The notes under the pieces were generated by a model that made no database searches, was not told the origin of the DNA, and worked only from the letters and a program-made list of their open reading frames with translations. A program made the position numbers and the translations under genes. Of a stretch of 64,000 nt of DNA, positions 52,921 to 63,135 are shown in pieces. Source of the DNA: Paraflavitalea sp. CAU 1676 (GTDB taxonomy: Bacteria > Bacteroidota > Bacteroidia > Chitinophagales > Chitinophagaceae). The DNA is taken from assembly GCF_029223285.1 (NCBI RefSeq), contig NZ_JARHUJ010000011.1, positions 305,688-369,687 on the forward strand. Direction: 5' to 3'. Positions within the stretch are counted from its first letter, which is position 1. Every line of letters begins with the position of its first letter.

Positions 52921-52968
52921 AATCGAAAAGGGTGTCTCAGCTGTACAGCTGAGACACCCTTTTCGATT
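52921..52968. terminator. Perfect 48-bp palindromic bidirectional terminator
   Basis: The two 24-base halves (52921-52944 and 52945-52968) are exact reverse complements, with no loop. The outer part reads AATCGAAAAGGGTGTCTC on each strand. It lies between two convergent genes. Confidence 0.95.
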
Positions 52969-53011
52969 ATGGATTGGCTATTGTGCTACCAGCCCAGCGT
53001 GATGTAACACG

Positions 53012-56000
53012 CTATTCTTTTATACCAGTTGTATTAACGGGTTTTTCGAATGTCCATTCACTACGTTCCAGCTTCCTTGTAGCGGGATACACCTCATCGA
53101 GTGTATTACCACTGTACAGGCGGCCATTCTTCATTACCATATTGATGGTATTGGTATTGCGGATATTCTCCAGCGGATTCTTGTCCATAATGATCAGGTC
53201 GGCCAGCTTACCAGGCTGAATGCTTCCGATATCGCCATCCAATCCCAGTGCTTCTGCACCGAGTATGGTAGCGGTCTTCAGCGCATCGAGCGTGCTCATA
53301 CCACCGCTCTGCATAGACCAAAGCTCCCAATGATATCCTAAACCCTGTAACTGTCCATGGCTACCGATGCCAGCCAGCGCACCGCTTTCCACCATCGACT
53401 TCATCGACTTCGCGTGTTTGACAAACACATGTTCTTCGGGCATGAACCAGGCTCCGCGGCGGCGTGTTTTGGGCGCCAGCTCATCGTATGGTGTGAAGTT
53501 CTGCAGCTTCTTATCGTTGTAGGGCATTTCGGTCTCATAATAGAAGTTCTCTGCCCAGGGACCACCATAGGATACCAACAGGGTGGGTGTTACCGCCATC
53601 TTCGACTCGGCGATGGACTTGTACACATCTTTGTACAACGGATAAACGGGTATGGTATGCTCATGACCGGGATAGCCATCGAGCATATTGGTCATGTTGA
53701 GCTTGTAGTTAAGACCGCCTTCGGTAGTAGGCATCAGGCCCTGGTCTTTCGCAGCCTTGATGATCCACTGCCTTACCTGGCGCGGCCCTGTGAGGTACAT
53801 TTTGATGTACTTCGTATTGTAGTATTTGCTGTACTGGCGCAGGATGCTGCTGGCGTGTGCAGAGTCACGCACATTGTACATCCAGAAGCCCACACCGGGA
53901 CCTGTCGAGTATACGCGCGGGCCCACGATCTTACCGGCATCGACCATATCGGCGTAGGTGAGCACGTCGGTAGTGGCCGTTTGCGGATCGCGTGTAGCGG
54001 TTACACCATAAGCGAGGTTGGCCGCATAGATCCACACCTGGTTCTTATGTACGCCCCAGGTAGGCCACATGTGCGAATGCGTATCCACAAACCCCGGCAC
54101 AATGGTTTTACCAGCCACATCGATCACTTTAGTGTTGGCCGGCACCTGTAGTGTGCCGCTAGGCCCTACTGCCTTGATGCGGTTGTTGACCACAAGGATA
54201 TCGCCCTGCTCGATCACCTCATTACCCTTCATGGTAACGATGCGTGCTCCTTTGAGCAACACCGATGCTTTGGGCATGTCTTTTTCGAAATATAGCTTAA
54301 TAGCGATCTCTTCAGGCTTGTATTTGAACTCTTCTTTCTTCTCAACGACCTTCTTCGCAAGCGTATCGATGAGTTTCTTCGTGGTATCGGTCTTTATCTT
54401 AACCACGTCGGTGATCGCTTTGGCGAGGGAATCTTCTTTGCGTTTGGCTTCGGCTTTTTTAGCCAGTTTCACGCTGTCTTCCTGCGCCACTGCTTTATCT
54501 ACATCGTACACGAAGTGCGCATTGCCCAGCGACCAGTGAACACGTTTGCCATCCGCTTCCCAGCTGGCAAACTCGCCACCAAGGTCCGTCAGCTTGCGTG
54601 CGGGGAACGAAGCGCTGGCAGCATCTGCTACCGAAATGGAAGCCGTTTTACCGGTTTTGGGTACCGTGATCACGTAGATATCGTTGTTGACCTGCGCCAG
54701 CGCCCTGTTGCCCGTGGGCGACATGTTGATCTGCGCCGCCGAAGAAGGCACCTGCACTTCCATAGCCTGCGCTACTTTCTCGGTAAGCAGGCAGAAATCG
54801 GACGAGTTAAGCTCATGCTGATGTTCCGCATCCTTCCAGTTGCTGATGCCGTAGGTAGTAACACCAGTTACACGTACCAGTACTTTTTCATCTTTGCCTT
54901 CCCAGTTCACGGAGATCAGACTGCCCCCCTGGTTGAGATAAATACGGTCATCTTCACCTTTTACAAAGTGAGGGTTGCCGCGGAAGTTAGCGCGGCTGAT
55001 GAGCGTGATCTCCCCGCCGTTGGCCGGCATCCAGCAGATCTCGTTCTCTGTTTCATTAGCGCCCGGCGATATGGATTCCTGGTAACGCTGCAATTTTCCG
55101 CGCACGAATACGATGCGATCGTTCTTTCCATTGAATACTGCCGATGAATAGAAGGCCGGTTCTTTCGTAAGTTTTTGCAAAGTAGTCTTGCCGTTCACGT
55201 TCACTTTGTACAGATGGCCACCCTCGGGTGTCCAGGTGGTGAATACGATATGGTTACCATCGGTTGACCAGGCGGGTTCGGCCTCCGTAAACTCATGCGT
55301 GGTGAGACGCCTGGGCGTACCATTGGGATAGTCCATTACATAGAGGCGGTTCAACACAGTAAAGGCAAGTTTCCTGCCATCGGGCGAGGGCACCGCACCC
55401 CGTATTTGGGTAGCGAGTATATGCGATGTATCTGTTACCGGGTATTTGAATTCGAGGCGCGGCCCTAGTTCCAGGTTTATGTCAGCTGTGAAAGGGATTT
55501 CGGTTGGCTTTCCGCCATCCACCGGTATGCGGTAGATCTTGCCGCCATAAGAAGCGATAAGTGCTTTGCTATCGGGCGTAAAGGACATGCCAGGCAATAC
55601 ACCCATCGTGGCCATCGACTCCTGCTCGTCTCTTTGCACGGGGTAAGCGAGCCAGCGTTCATCGCCGCTGGTGATGTTGCGGATCACGAGACCTGTTTTG
55701 TCTTCAAACCTCGAACCGTATACCAGCCATTTGCCATCTTTCGACAGTACAGGGGTAAAGGCCGATCCATAACGCGAAGTGATCGTAGAGGTACGCGCAT
55801 TATCGCGGTCATACACACTGATCTGGTATTGCGGTAAGGGCGCGTTGTAGGTCCAGGCGCCATTGCGCGAAGAAAAATACACATAGCGACCATCGGGACT
55901 AACGGCCGGGTCGATGGTCTTGAAGCCGGGCGTTTCTACCAATTGCACACCACTGCCGGCATCCTTGTGCAGCATCCACAGCTTTACATCGAGACGGCCG

Positions 56001-56533
56001 CGTGCGGCGACGATGTAATCGCCATCGGGTGTCCAGGCAGCGCCGGGGAAGTTCTGGTCGCGATCTTTCGTAACCTGCACGGTGTCCTGTTTCTCCCGGT
56101 CGATGTACCAGATATTTTCGGAACCGCTTCTGTCGGAAGTGAAGAGGAGTTTCTTTCCATCGGGACTATACCTCGGATGCGTATCGAAAGACAGGCCTTT
56201 GGTAACAATGGTGGCTTTACCCCCTGTAATGGGAACAGTATAGATATCTCCCATCAGGTCGAACGCAATCGATTGACCATCGGGACTCACGTCCACACTC
56301 ATCCAGGTTCCTTCGTTCGTAGCAAAGGAGATCTTGCGCTCGGGCTTCAGCGGAAGACTTTTATACTCTGTAAATTTTGTAGTGTCCTTTCGGATGGTGT
56401 CAGCTACGGCAGGATTGTTGAACGCAGTGAGGTGGCGTTCATGACCTGTAGCTGCCCATACCGCACCGGCGATCAGTACCGCAGGTACTGCAACCAGCCG
56501 GCGGTTGCGTTTTTTTGGCAGGGCTATGCTCAT
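53012..56533 (-). CDS. Exported propeller-amidohydrolase fusion protein
   Basis: An 1173-residue protein with N-terminal anchor KRNRRLVAVPAVLIAGAVWA. Residues about 60-650 are a TolB/PD40-like beta-propeller (VSPDGQSIAFDLMGDIYTVP, YSPDGKKLLFTSDRSGSENI, VSPDGRYVYFSSRNGAWTYN). Then a basic linker (about 680-750, rich in K and E) leads to an amidohydrolase domain: TIVPGFVDTHSHMWPTWG (metal HxH), GYPGHEHTIPVYP, AGIGSHGQLQGLGYHWELW and KLADLIIMDKNPLENI. Such proteins hydrolyse amide or peptide-like bonds; the propeller may bind substrate. No signal for a particular substrate. Confidence 0.92.
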   Translation of the reverse strand: MSIALPKKRNRRLVAVPAVLIAGAVWAATGHERHLTAFNNPAVADTIRKDTTKFTEYKSLPLKPERKISFATNEGTWMSVDVSPDGQSIAFDLMGDIYTVPITGGKATIVTKGLSFDTHPRYSPDGKKLLFTSDRSGSENIWYIDREKQDTVQVTKDRDQNFPGAAWTPDGDYIVAARGRLDVKLWMLHKDAGSGVQLVETPGFKTIDPAVSPDGRYVYFSSRNGAWTYNAPLPQYQISVYDRDNARTSTITSRYGSAFTPVLSKDGKWLVYGSRFEDKTGLVIRNITSGDERWLAYPVQRDEQESMATMGVLPGMSFTPDSKALIASYGGKIYRIPVDGGKPTEIPFTADINLELGPRLEFKYPVTDTSHILATQIRGAVPSPDGRKLAFTVLNRLYVMDYPNGTPRRLTTHEFTEAEPAWSTDGNHIVFTTWTPEGGHLYKVNVNGKTTLQKLTKEPAFYSSAVFNGKNDRIVFVRGKLQRYQESISPGANETENEICWMPANGGEITLISRANFRGNPHFVKGEDDRIYLNQGGSLISVNWEGKDEKVLVRVTGVTTYGISNWKDAEHQHELNSSDFCLLTEKVAQAMEVQVPSSAAQINMSPTGNRALAQVNNDIYVITVPKTGKTASISVADAASASFPARKLTDLGGEFASWEADGKRVHWSLGNAHFVYDVDKAVAQEDSVKLAKKAEAKRKEDSLAKAITDVVKIKTDTTKKLIDTLAKKVVEKKEEFKYKPEEIAIKLYFEKDMPKASVLLKGARIVTMKGNEVIEQGDILVVNNRIKAVGPSGTLQVPANTKVIDVAGKTIVPGFVDTHSHMWPTWGVHKNQVWIYAANLAYGVTATRDPQTATTDVLTYADMVDAGKIVGPRVYSTGPGVGFWMYNVRDSAHASSILRQYSKYYNTKYIKMYLTGPRQVRQWIIKAAKDQGLMPTTEGGLNYKLNMTNMLDGYPGHEHTIPVYPLYKDVYKSIAESKMAVTPTLLVSYGGPWAENFYYETEMPYNDKKLQNFTPYDELAPKTRRRGAWFMPEEHVFVKHAKSMKSMVESGALAGIGSHGQLQGLGYHWELWSMQSGGMSTLDALKTATILGAEALGLDGDIGSIQPGKLADLIIMDKNPLENIRNTNTINMVMKNGRLYSGNTLDEVYPATRKLERSEWTFEKPVNTTGIKE

Positions 56534-56656
56534 AATTAGTAGATTTTTTTGGCGTTGAACGCAGAAAATTACAACAGCGCAATCAATCGGCTATTTAATT
56601 GTTATGAATGGTTGTTTTGTTTCTTAATTGCTTATCTTTTGACATAAATCGATTGC

Positions 56657-58156
56657 ATGTCTTCAAAGTATATCCTTGCCCTTGACCAGGGCACTACCAG
56701 CAGCCGGGCAATCCTTTTTGACCATGCCGGCTGTATCGTTACTGTAGCACAGAAAGAATTCAAACAATGGTATCCCCAACCAGGATGGGTAGAGCATGAG
56801 CCCGAAGAAATATGGGCCTCGCAATTCAGCGTAATGGCAGAAGTGATCGCCCGCAAAGGCATCACGACCGACCAGGTGGCCGCGATCGGCATCACCAACC
56901 AGCGTGAAACCACCATCGTGTGGGATCGCGAAACCGGTAAACCCATCGCCCGTGCCATCGTATGGCAGGATCGCCGAACTGCCGAGTATTGCGATCACCT
57001 CAAAGCTACCGGACATGGCGCTACGATACAACAGAAAACGGGTCTTATCATCGACGCTTATTTCTCCGCCACCAAATTAAAATGGATACTGGACAATGTA
57101 GCAGGCGCCAGGGAGAAAGCCAGCCGCGGAAAGCTCGCTTTTGGCACCGTCGACAGCTGGCTGATCTGGAAACTCTCCGGTGGCAAGCTGCACATTACCG
57201 ACGTATCGAATGCATCACGTACGATGCTGCTCAATATACACACCTGCGAATGGGATGAAGACCTGTTGAAACTGTTCGATATCCCCGCCAGTGTGTTGCC
57301 CGAAGTGAGACCTTCCAGCAAAACCTATGGCGTCACGGAAGCGATCGTAAAACACGCCAATATACCTATTGCGGGCATCGCCGGCGATCAGCAGGCCGCT
57401 TTGTTTGGCCAAATGTGTACACAACCCGGCATGGTGAAGAACACCTATGGTACCGGCTGTTTCATGCTGATGAATACCGGATCGAAGGCGGTGACATCGA
57501 CCAACAACCTGTTGACAACCGTAGCCTGGAAGATCCACAACAAAGTAGAATATGCACTGGAAGGCAGCATCTTTATTGCCGGCGCGGTAGTACAGTGGCT
57601 GCGCGACGGGCTGCACATCATCCGCAACTCGGCCGATGTAGAAGCCCTGGCTGCCAGTGTGCCCGATACCAACGGCGTGTTTATGGTGCCGGCCTTTGCG
57701 GGCCTTGGGGCACCGCACTGGAACCAGCATGCACGCGGCTCCCTGTTTGGCGTAACACGGGGCACGCTCGATGCCCATATTGCCCGCGCGGCACTGGAAA
57801 GCATTGCCTACCAAACCAACGATGTGTTGAAGGCCATGGTGTCTGATGCAGGCATCGATATCAAAGAACTGCGGGTTGACGGTGGCGCCACCATCAACAA
57901 CGCCCTGATGCAATTCCAGAGCGACATATTGCAGGTGCCGGTATTACGGCCCAAGATATACGAGACCACGGCATTGGGCGCCGCCTACCTGGCTGGCCTC
58001 GCCGTAGGTTATTGGGACAGTGTGGAAGAATTGCAAAAGCAATGGCAGGTAGATGCGCAGTTTACGCCTGCTATGCCCAAAGATCAGGTACAGGGCTTGT
58101 TAAAAGGCTGGCACCGTGCCGTGAAAGCGTCGATCGCCTGGGCCGATGACAAATAG
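56657..58156 (+). CDS. glpK: Glycerol kinase
   Basis: A 499-residue FGGY kinase opening [20 protein letters not shown]. Motifs of Glp[46 protein letters not shown], and the ATP-site [11 protein letters not shown] and [19 protein letters not shown]. It phosphorylates glycerol to sn-glycerol-3-phosphate in the cytosol. It begins the glpK-glpD-glpF set. A TTG (56612) with an 18-bp spacer before TATCTTTTG (56633-56641), one base longer than TAnnTTTG, may be its promoter. Confidence 0.98.
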   Translation: MSSKYILALDQGTTSSRAILFDHAGCIVTVAQKEFKQWYPQPGWVEHEPEEIWASQFSVMAEVIARKGITTDQVAAIGITNQRETTIVWDRETGKPIARAIVWQDRRTAEYCDHLKATGHGATIQQKTGLIIDAYFSATKLKWILDNVAGAREKASRGKLAFGTVDSWLIWKLSGGKLHITDVSNASRTMLLNIHTCEWDEDLLKLFDIPASVLPEVRPSSKTYGVTEAIVKHANIPIAGIAGDQQAALFGQMCTQPGMVKNTYGTGCFMLMNTGSKAVTSTNNLLTTVAWKIHNKVEYALEGSIFIAGAVVQWLRDGLHIIRNSADVEALAASVPDTNGVFMVPAFAGLGAPHWNQHARGSLFGVTRGTLDAHIARAALESIAYQTNDVLKAMVSDAGIDIKELRVDGGATINNALMQFQSDILQVPVLRPKIYETTALGAAYLAGLAVGYWDSVEELQKQWQVDAQFTPAMPKDQVQGLLKGWHRAVKASIAWADDK

Positions 58157-58252
58157 CCATCCTTCAAATTGAATATTGTGATCGGTTGGTTCAATATTGC
58201 ATCGACCAATAAGAAAGTAGCGTTACCAATCGAACCTTTGTAATTGTATAGC

Positions 58253-59809
58253 ATGAACCGACAACAGCTGATAGATCAACTTGAATCGAATAAAACACCC
58301 TGGGATATCATCATCATCGGCGGCGGTGCCACCGGACTGGGTGCTGCCGTAGATGCGGCCGCACGAGGCTACCGCACCATTCTGTTTGAAGGCGTCGATT
58401 TTGCCAAAGGCACCTCCTCCCGCTCTACCAAACTGGTGCATGGCGGTGTTCGCTACCTGCAGCAAGGCAATATCAAACTGGTGATGGATGCGCTGAAGGA
58501 AAGAGGCATTATGAAGCAGAATGCGCCCCACCTGGTCAAGAACCAATCATTCATTGTACCTAATTACAAGTGGTGGGAAGGGCCTTATTACGGGCTCGGC
58601 CTTAAAGTATACGACTGGATGAGTGGCAGCCTCGGGCTGGGCACTTCCGAATGGCTATCCACCGAAGAAGTGCTGGCGCTTGCCCCTACCCTCGACGCAG
58701 AAGGGTTGCGGGGCGGCGTATTGTACCACGACGGTCAGTTTGATGATGCGCGCCTGGCGATCAACCTGGCGCAAACGGCTGTTGAGCAAAAAGGCGTGGT
58801 GCTGAATTATTTTAAAGTGACCGGCCTGCTGAAGTCGCAGGATAAAATTGCGGGTGTTATCGTCAAAGACGAACTGACGGGTAAAACCTACGAAGTACAG
58901 GCCAAAGTGGTGATCAATGCCACCGGTGTGTTTTCGGATGCGATACAACAAATGGACGACCCGGAAAAGCCGGTAAGCATCGCACCCAGTCAGGGTATAC
59001 ACGTGGTGCTCGACAAAGAATTTCTGCCCGGTGAAGCGGCCATCATGATACCGCACACCGATGATGGACGCGTATTGTTTGCCGTACCCTGGCACCAGAA
59101 GATCATTGTAGGTACTACCGACACGGCCGTTGACCGCATCGATGAAGAACCTCGTGCACAGGAAGAGGAGATACAGTTTATTCTCGAGCATGCAGCGCGC
59201 TACCTGACCAAAGATCCTACGCGCGATGATGTCAAGAGCATCTTCGCCGGACTGCGTCCCCTGGTCAAAAGCACGGCGAAGAAAACGGCAGAGATATCAC
59301 GCGATCATTCGATCCTTATATCCGATAGTGGACTCGTAAGCATTCTCGGTGGTAAATGGACCACCTATCGCAAAATGGCTGCCGACGTGATCAATATTGC
59401 TGCCGTGCAAGGCAGTCTGCCCTACAAAGAACCGGTAACAAAAGATTTGCCGATCCATGGCGCCATGCACACCACGGACTACTCAACGACCGATTATTAC
59501 TATGGTTCCGACAAATCGGGCCTGCAGCAAATGATCGCCGATAAACCCGAACTGGGCGCCTTATTGCACCCACGTTTGCCCTACCAGGAGGCCACCATCA
59601 TCTGGGCAGTGCAGCATGAATTGTGCATGACCCTCGAAGATGCCTTAAGCCGGCGAACAAGAGCCTTACTGCTGGATGCCAAAGCAGCGATAGAAGCAGC
59701 TCCCCGCGTGGCACAACTGATGGCGGGCGCGCTGAAGCAGGGCGACGACTGGATACAGCGGGAGCTGGAAGCCTTTCATAAAATAGCCCGGCAATACCTG
59801 CCCGGTTAA
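58253..59809 (+). CDS. glpD: Aerobic glycerol-3-phosphate dehydrogenase
   Basis: The start is ATG 58253 (MNRQQLIDQLESNKTPWDII), 518 residues. FAD-binding GxGxxG in IIIIGGGATGLGAAVDAAAR, the GlpD signature GTSSRSTKLVHGGVRYLQQG and VIVKDELTGKTYEVQAKVVI near the middle; ILGGKWTTYRKMAADVI near residue 368 is the second family signature. It oxidises glycerol-3-phosphate to dihydroxyacetone phosphate, passing electrons to quinone at the membrane. It is downstream of glpK by 96 bp; AACCTTTG at 58233-58240 is near the TAnnTTTG form and could be a secondary promoter. Confidence 0.97.
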   Translation: MNRQQLIDQLESNKTPWDIIIIGGGATGLGAAVDAAARGYRTILFEGVDFAKGTSSRSTKLVHGGVRYLQQGNIKLVMDALKERGIMKQNAPHLVKNQSFIVPNYKWWEGPYYGLGLKVYDWMSGSLGLGTSEWLSTEEVLALAPTLDAEGLRGGVLYHDGQFDDARLAINLAQTAVEQKGVVLNYFKVTGLLKSQDKIAGVIVKDELTGKTYEVQAKVVINATGVFSDAIQQMDDPEKPVSIAPSQGIHVVLDKEFLPGEAAIMIPHTDDGRVLFAVPWHQKIIVGTTDTAVDRIDEEPRAQEEEIQFILEHAARYLTKDPTRDDVKSIFAGLRPLVKSTAKKTAEISRDHSILISDSGLVSILGGKWTTYRKMAADVINIAAVQGSLPYKEPVTKDLPIHGAMHTTDYSTTDYYYGSDKSGLQQMIADKPELGALLHPRLPYQEATIIWAVQHELCMTLEDALSRRTRALLLDAKAAIEAAPRVAQLMAGALKQGDDWIQRELEAFHKIARQYLPG

Positions 59810-59876
59810 GAATAATGCCGGGCCCTGCCTGTGCAACGTTTAAACTGATTCATCTTTAAACCTGAATACATCAACT

Positions 59877-60614
59877 ATGGATCCGATTGCTGCCCCTGTT
59901 TACAATCATTTTGTAGGCGAATTCGTTGGCACCATGCTGCTCATCATACTCGGCAGCGGTGTAGTGGCCAACGTACTCCTGAGTAAGACCAAAGGCCATA
60001 ATGGCGGCCTGATCGTTATCACCTTCGGATGGGCCATGGCCGTTTTTGTAGGGGTATATAGTTCTACCAAACTGGGCGGAGGTGGTCATCTCAATCCGGC
60101 TGTAACAATCGCCCTGGCTTACCTGGAGAAATTCCCCAAAGAAAATGTAAGCATATTCATCCTCGCCCAATTTGCCGGCGCGATCGTTGGCGCCATCATT
60201 ACCTGGCTGGCTTACCGTCAGCACTTTGCCCACACGGCAGATGGCGACCTCAAACTGGCCGTGTTCTCTACGGGTCCGGCCATACGCAGCGCACCACACA
60301 ATATCCTTACCGAGACCGTTGGTACTTTCGTGTTGATGCTGGGCGCTTTATTGTTTACCGATTCCGCACAAAGCTTGGGGACGCTCAATGCCCTGCCGGT
60401 GGCCTTGCTGGTACTGGCCATCGGTTTATCGCTGGGTGGGCCTACAGGTTACGCGATCAATCCGGCGAGAGACCTGGGTCCACGTATTGCCCATTTCATT
60501 TTGCCCATTCCCCAAAAAAGAGATAGCGACTGGAGTTATGCCTGGATACCGGTGGTGGGACCTATTGTCGGCGCCATGCTGGCCGCGGTAGTGTTCAAAT
60601 ATTTTCTATCTTAA
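59877..60614 (+). CDS. glpF: Glycerol uptake facilitator (aquaglyceroporin)
   Basis: A 245-residue MIP-family channel with six membrane segments and both NPA loops: HLNPAVTIALAYLEKFP and YAINPARDLGPRI. The Asp after the second NPA (NPARD) is typical of glycerol facilitators rather than water-only channels. It lets glycerol enter by diffusion, to be trapped by GlpK. It follows glpD by 67 bp and precedes the RidA-like gene by 4 bp. Confidence 0.96.
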   Translation: MDPIAAPVYNHFVGEFVGTMLLIILGSGVVANVLLSKTKGHNGGLIVITFGWAMAVFVGVYSSTKLGGGGHLNPAVTIALAYLEKFPKENVSIFILAQFAGAIVGAIITWLAYRQHFAHTADGDLKLAVFSTGPAIRSAPHNILTETVGTFVLMLGALLFTDSAQSLGTLNALPVALLVLAIGLSLGGPTGYAINPARDLGPRIAHFILPIPQKRDSDWSYAWIPVVGPIVGAMLAAVVFKYFLS

Positions 60615-60618
60615 CCGT

Positions 60619-61137
60619 ATGAAAATACTTCGTACGTTATTTATACTTTCACTTATGACCACCAGCCTACATGCCCAGGATATTGATCAGAAACTGAAGG
60701 AAAAAGGCATCGTGCTTACCCCCCCTTCGCAGCCCATCGCCAATTATGTCAATGCGGTGCGGGTGGGCAATCTGTTATACCTCTCCGGCAAGGGGCCTAC
60801 CAAAGCAGATGGTACCAATATCACCGGCAAGGTAGGTAAGGACCTTACCATCGAGCAGGGATACCAGGCGGCCAGGTTGGTAGGCATCAACCACCTGTCG
60901 GTATTGAAAGCCGAACTGGGCAATCTCAACAAAGTAAAGCGCATCGTGAAAGTATTGGGTATGGTAAACTGTGAGAACAGTTTTGGCGATCACCCTAAAG
61001 TCATCAATGGGTACTCCGACCTGATGGTGGAGATCTTCGGCGATAAAGGAAAGCATGCCCGCTCGGCAGTGGGCATGGGCTCCCTTCCTAATAATATTGC
61101 AGTAGAAGTAGAGGTCATTGTGGAAATAGAGCCTTAA
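60619..61137 (+). CDS. RidA/YjgF-family protein with signal peptide
   Basis: A 172-residue protein starting MKILRTLFILSLMTTSLHAQ, a clear signal peptide. The remaining 150 residues are RidA-like: VRVGNLLYLSGKGPTKADGT, QGYQAARLVGINHLSVLKAE, HARSAVGMGSLPNNIAVEVE with the conserved arginine used by RidA to bind the imine's carboxylate. Cytosolic RidA hydrolyses reactive enamine/imine intermediates; an exported version is unusual and its substrate is unknown. It begins 4 bp after glpF, hence co-transcribed with the glp genes. Confidence 0.93.
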   Translation: MKILRTLFILSLMTTSLHAQDIDQKLKEKGIVLTPPSQPIANYVNAVRVGNLLYLSGKGPTKADGTNITGKVGKDLTIEQGYQAARLVGINHLSVLKAELGNLNKVKRIVKVLGMVNCENSFGDHPKVINGYSDLMVEIFGDKGKHARSAVGMGSLPNNIAVEVEVIVEIEP

Positions 61138-61148
61138 AGAACGACAGC

Positions 61149-61176
61149 GGGCCGGCATTCAACCGGCCCTTTTTTT
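61149..61176 (+). terminator. Terminator of the glp operon
   Basis: Seven-base arms GGGCCGG / CCGGCCC with a 7-nt loop followed by a run of seven T, 12 bp after the RidA-like stop codon. Confidence 0.92.
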
Positions 61177-61211
61177 ACCCTACCGTTGATGACCTTCCGC
61201 TTGGGTGAACC

Positions 61212-62405
61212 TCACCTCACTCCCATCACCTCCTCCATCGCCGCCAGGATCACTTTACAGGCCTTTTTAAGCTCCTTCGGAGATATAGTTAATGGCGGCA
61301 CCAGGCGCATACAATTGGCGGCAAACAGGAACCAATCGGTGAGCACACCTTTACGGATACAGGCATCGATGATCTTTTTGTTGGTCTCGAAACTATCGAA
61401 CTCAACAGCCAGCATCAATCCGTTTGAACGGATGGTTTTTATCAGCGGATGCTTTAATTGCTCCAGCAGTATGGCTTCTTTTTTCTTCACATCCTGCACC
61501 AGCGATTCTTTCAACAACACTTTAAGGGCAGCATGCCCTGCAGCACAGCACACCGGATGGCCGCCAAAGGTAGTAATGTGACCCAGCACCGGGTTATCGG
61601 CCAGGTTCATCATGATGGCTTTGTCGGCAATGAAAGCGCCCAGCGGCATACCACCGCCGAGGGCTTTACCCAATAGCAATACATCCGGCGTAATATTGAA
61701 CTGCTCAAAAGCCCAGAGGGTGCCGGTGCGACCAAAACCCGTTTGTATCTCATCGAGTATCAGCAGTGTACCCGTTTCAGTACATTTCTTACGCAAGGCC
61801 TTCACCCATTCTTTGGAGGGAGTATAGACGCCCCGTTCGGCCTGGATAGGCTCTGCGATCACACAGGCGGTGCGATCGGTAATGGCCTCGATGGCAGTAA
61901 AGGAACCGTGTTCCAAATGCAATACATCGGGCAGGAGGGGCCTGTAAGCACGGCGCCAATACTCATCGCCAATAATGCTGAGGGCGCCCTGGGTAGAGCC
62001 ATGGTAGCTATCCTTGAACGCGATGATCTGGGAACGGTTGGTGACACGCTTAGCCAGTTTCATCGCCCCTTCAACGGCTTCGGCGCCCGAATTGGTGAAA
62101 TAAACCGAATTGAGGCTTCCGGGCAAGTGATCGGTAATGGCTTTGGCATATTGCACCTGGGGTGTTTCGACAAACTCACCGTATACCAGCAGGTGCAGGT
62201 ATTGGTCGGCCTGTTTCCGGATGGCTTTTACCACCCGGGGGTGGCGGTGGCCCACATTACATACGCTGATACCGGCGATCATATCGATGTATTCCCTCCC
62301 TTCTGCATCCCACAACAAACTTCCCTCAGCTTTTACGATCTCCAGCGCCAGGGGGGCGGTAGAGGTTTGCGCCACGTGGCGAAAAAACAGTTCCCGTTGA
62401 TTCAT
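61212..62405 (-). CDS. Class III (ornithine/acetylornithine-type) aminotransferase
   Basis: A 397-residue PLP enzyme opening MNQRELFFRHVAQTSTAPLA. Motifs: GISVCNVGHRHPRVVKAIRK, YFTNSGAEAVEGAMKLAKRV, ILDEIQTGFGRTGTLWAFEQ and the PLP lysine in LLLGKALGGGMPLGAFIA. The family moves an amino group from ornithine, acetylornithine or related omega-amines to 2-oxoglutarate. The sequence does not tell which, since no arg operon is beside it. It is convergent to the glp group and divergent from the carbonic-anhydrase-like gene. Confidence 0.93.
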   Translation of the reverse strand: MNQRELFFRHVAQTSTAPLALEIVKAEGSLLWDAEGREYIDMIAGISVCNVGHRHPRVVKAIRKQADQYLHLLVYGEFVETPQVQYAKAITDHLPGSLNSVYFTNSGAEAVEGAMKLAKRVTNRSQIIAFKDSYHGSTQGALSIIGDEYWRRAYRPLLPDVLHLEHGSFTAIEAITDRTACVIAEPIQAERGVYTPSKEWVKALRKKCTETGTLLILDEIQTGFGRTGTLWAFEQFNITPDVLLLGKALGGGMPLGAFIADKAIMMNLADNPVLGHITTFGGHPVCCAAGHAALKVLLKESLVQDVKKKEAILLEQLKHPLIKTIRSNGLMLAVEFDSFETNKKIIDACIRKGVLTDWFLFAANCMRLVPPLTISPKELKKACKVILAAMEEVMGVR

Positions 62406-62508
62406 GGCGCAAAGATACTGGTTGGAGGGTTTGCTCCTGTTTGCACTGTTTAGGCAGGCCTGGCTCCCGGCGTACTCCCACTGGCCGCTGTATCCGCGTC
62501 CATCTTAG

Positions 62509-62516
62509 TATATTTG
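62509..62516 (+). promoter_or_regulatory. TAnnTTTG -7 element for the gamma-carbonic-anhydrase-like gene
   Basis: TATATTTG, exact match, 15 bp before the ATG at 62532; only a very short leader is expected. A clear -33 TTG is missing. Confidence 0.5.
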
Positions 62517-62531
62517 TACAAACTTCTATTT

Positions 62532-63065
62532 ATGCCTGTCATATTACACGTAGATGGTAAATACCCCAGTTTCGGAGAGAATACATTTATAGCCCCCAAT
62601 GCCACGATCGTAGGCGATGTGGTGGCTGGCGATGGCTGCAGTTTCTGGTTCAATGCGGTAGTGCGGGGCGATGTGAACAGCATTCGCATGGGCAATAAAG
62701 TAAACATACAGGATGGCGCGGTGATCCATTGCACTTACAAGAAGACCCAAACCATCATCGGCAATAATGTATCTATCGGCCACAATGCGATTGTGCATGG
62801 CTGTACGATCGAAGACAATGTATTGATCGGTATGGGGGCCATCGTGATGGACAATGCCGTTATCGGCAGTCACACCATCATTGCCGCCGGCGCCGTCGTA
62901 CTCGAAGGTACCCAGATACCGTCCGGAACCATCTGGGCAGGGGTGCCCGCCAAGAAAGTAAAAAATATTGACCAATCTCAAATACAGGGTGAAATCGACA
63001 GAATAGCAAACAATTACATCCGCTATGCCGATTGGTTTCGGGACCAGGTAGCCGAGGAAAAATAG
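62532..63065 (+). CDS. Gamma-carbonic-anhydrase-family hexapeptide protein
   Basis: I start at ATG 62532 (MPVILHVDGKYPSFGENTFI), 177 residues. It forms a left-handed beta-helix from hexapeptide repeats (IAPNATIVGDVVAGDGCSFW, VVRGDVNSIRMGNKVNIQDG, VSIGHNAIVHGCTIEDNVLI). Three histidines sit as in gamma-CA: VIHCTY, GHNAIVHG. Members bind zinc or other metals; some have carbonic anhydrase activity and others are acyl- or CoA-related. The exact role is not clear. Confidence 0.93.
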   Translation: MPVILHVDGKYPSFGENTFIAPNATIVGDVVAGDGCSFWFNAVVRGDVNSIRMGNKVNIQDGAVIHCTYKKTQTIIGNNVSIGHNAIVHGCTIEDNVLIGMGAIVMDNAVIGSHTIIAAGAVVLEGTQIPSGTIWAGVPAKKVKNIDQSQIQGEIDRIANNYIRYADWFRDQVAEEK

Positions 63066-63135
63066 ACTGCCTATTGCAACTACGGAAGAATATGTATAGT
63101 TTTAAAAAGCGATAAAAATCCACTGCAATCCGGTT

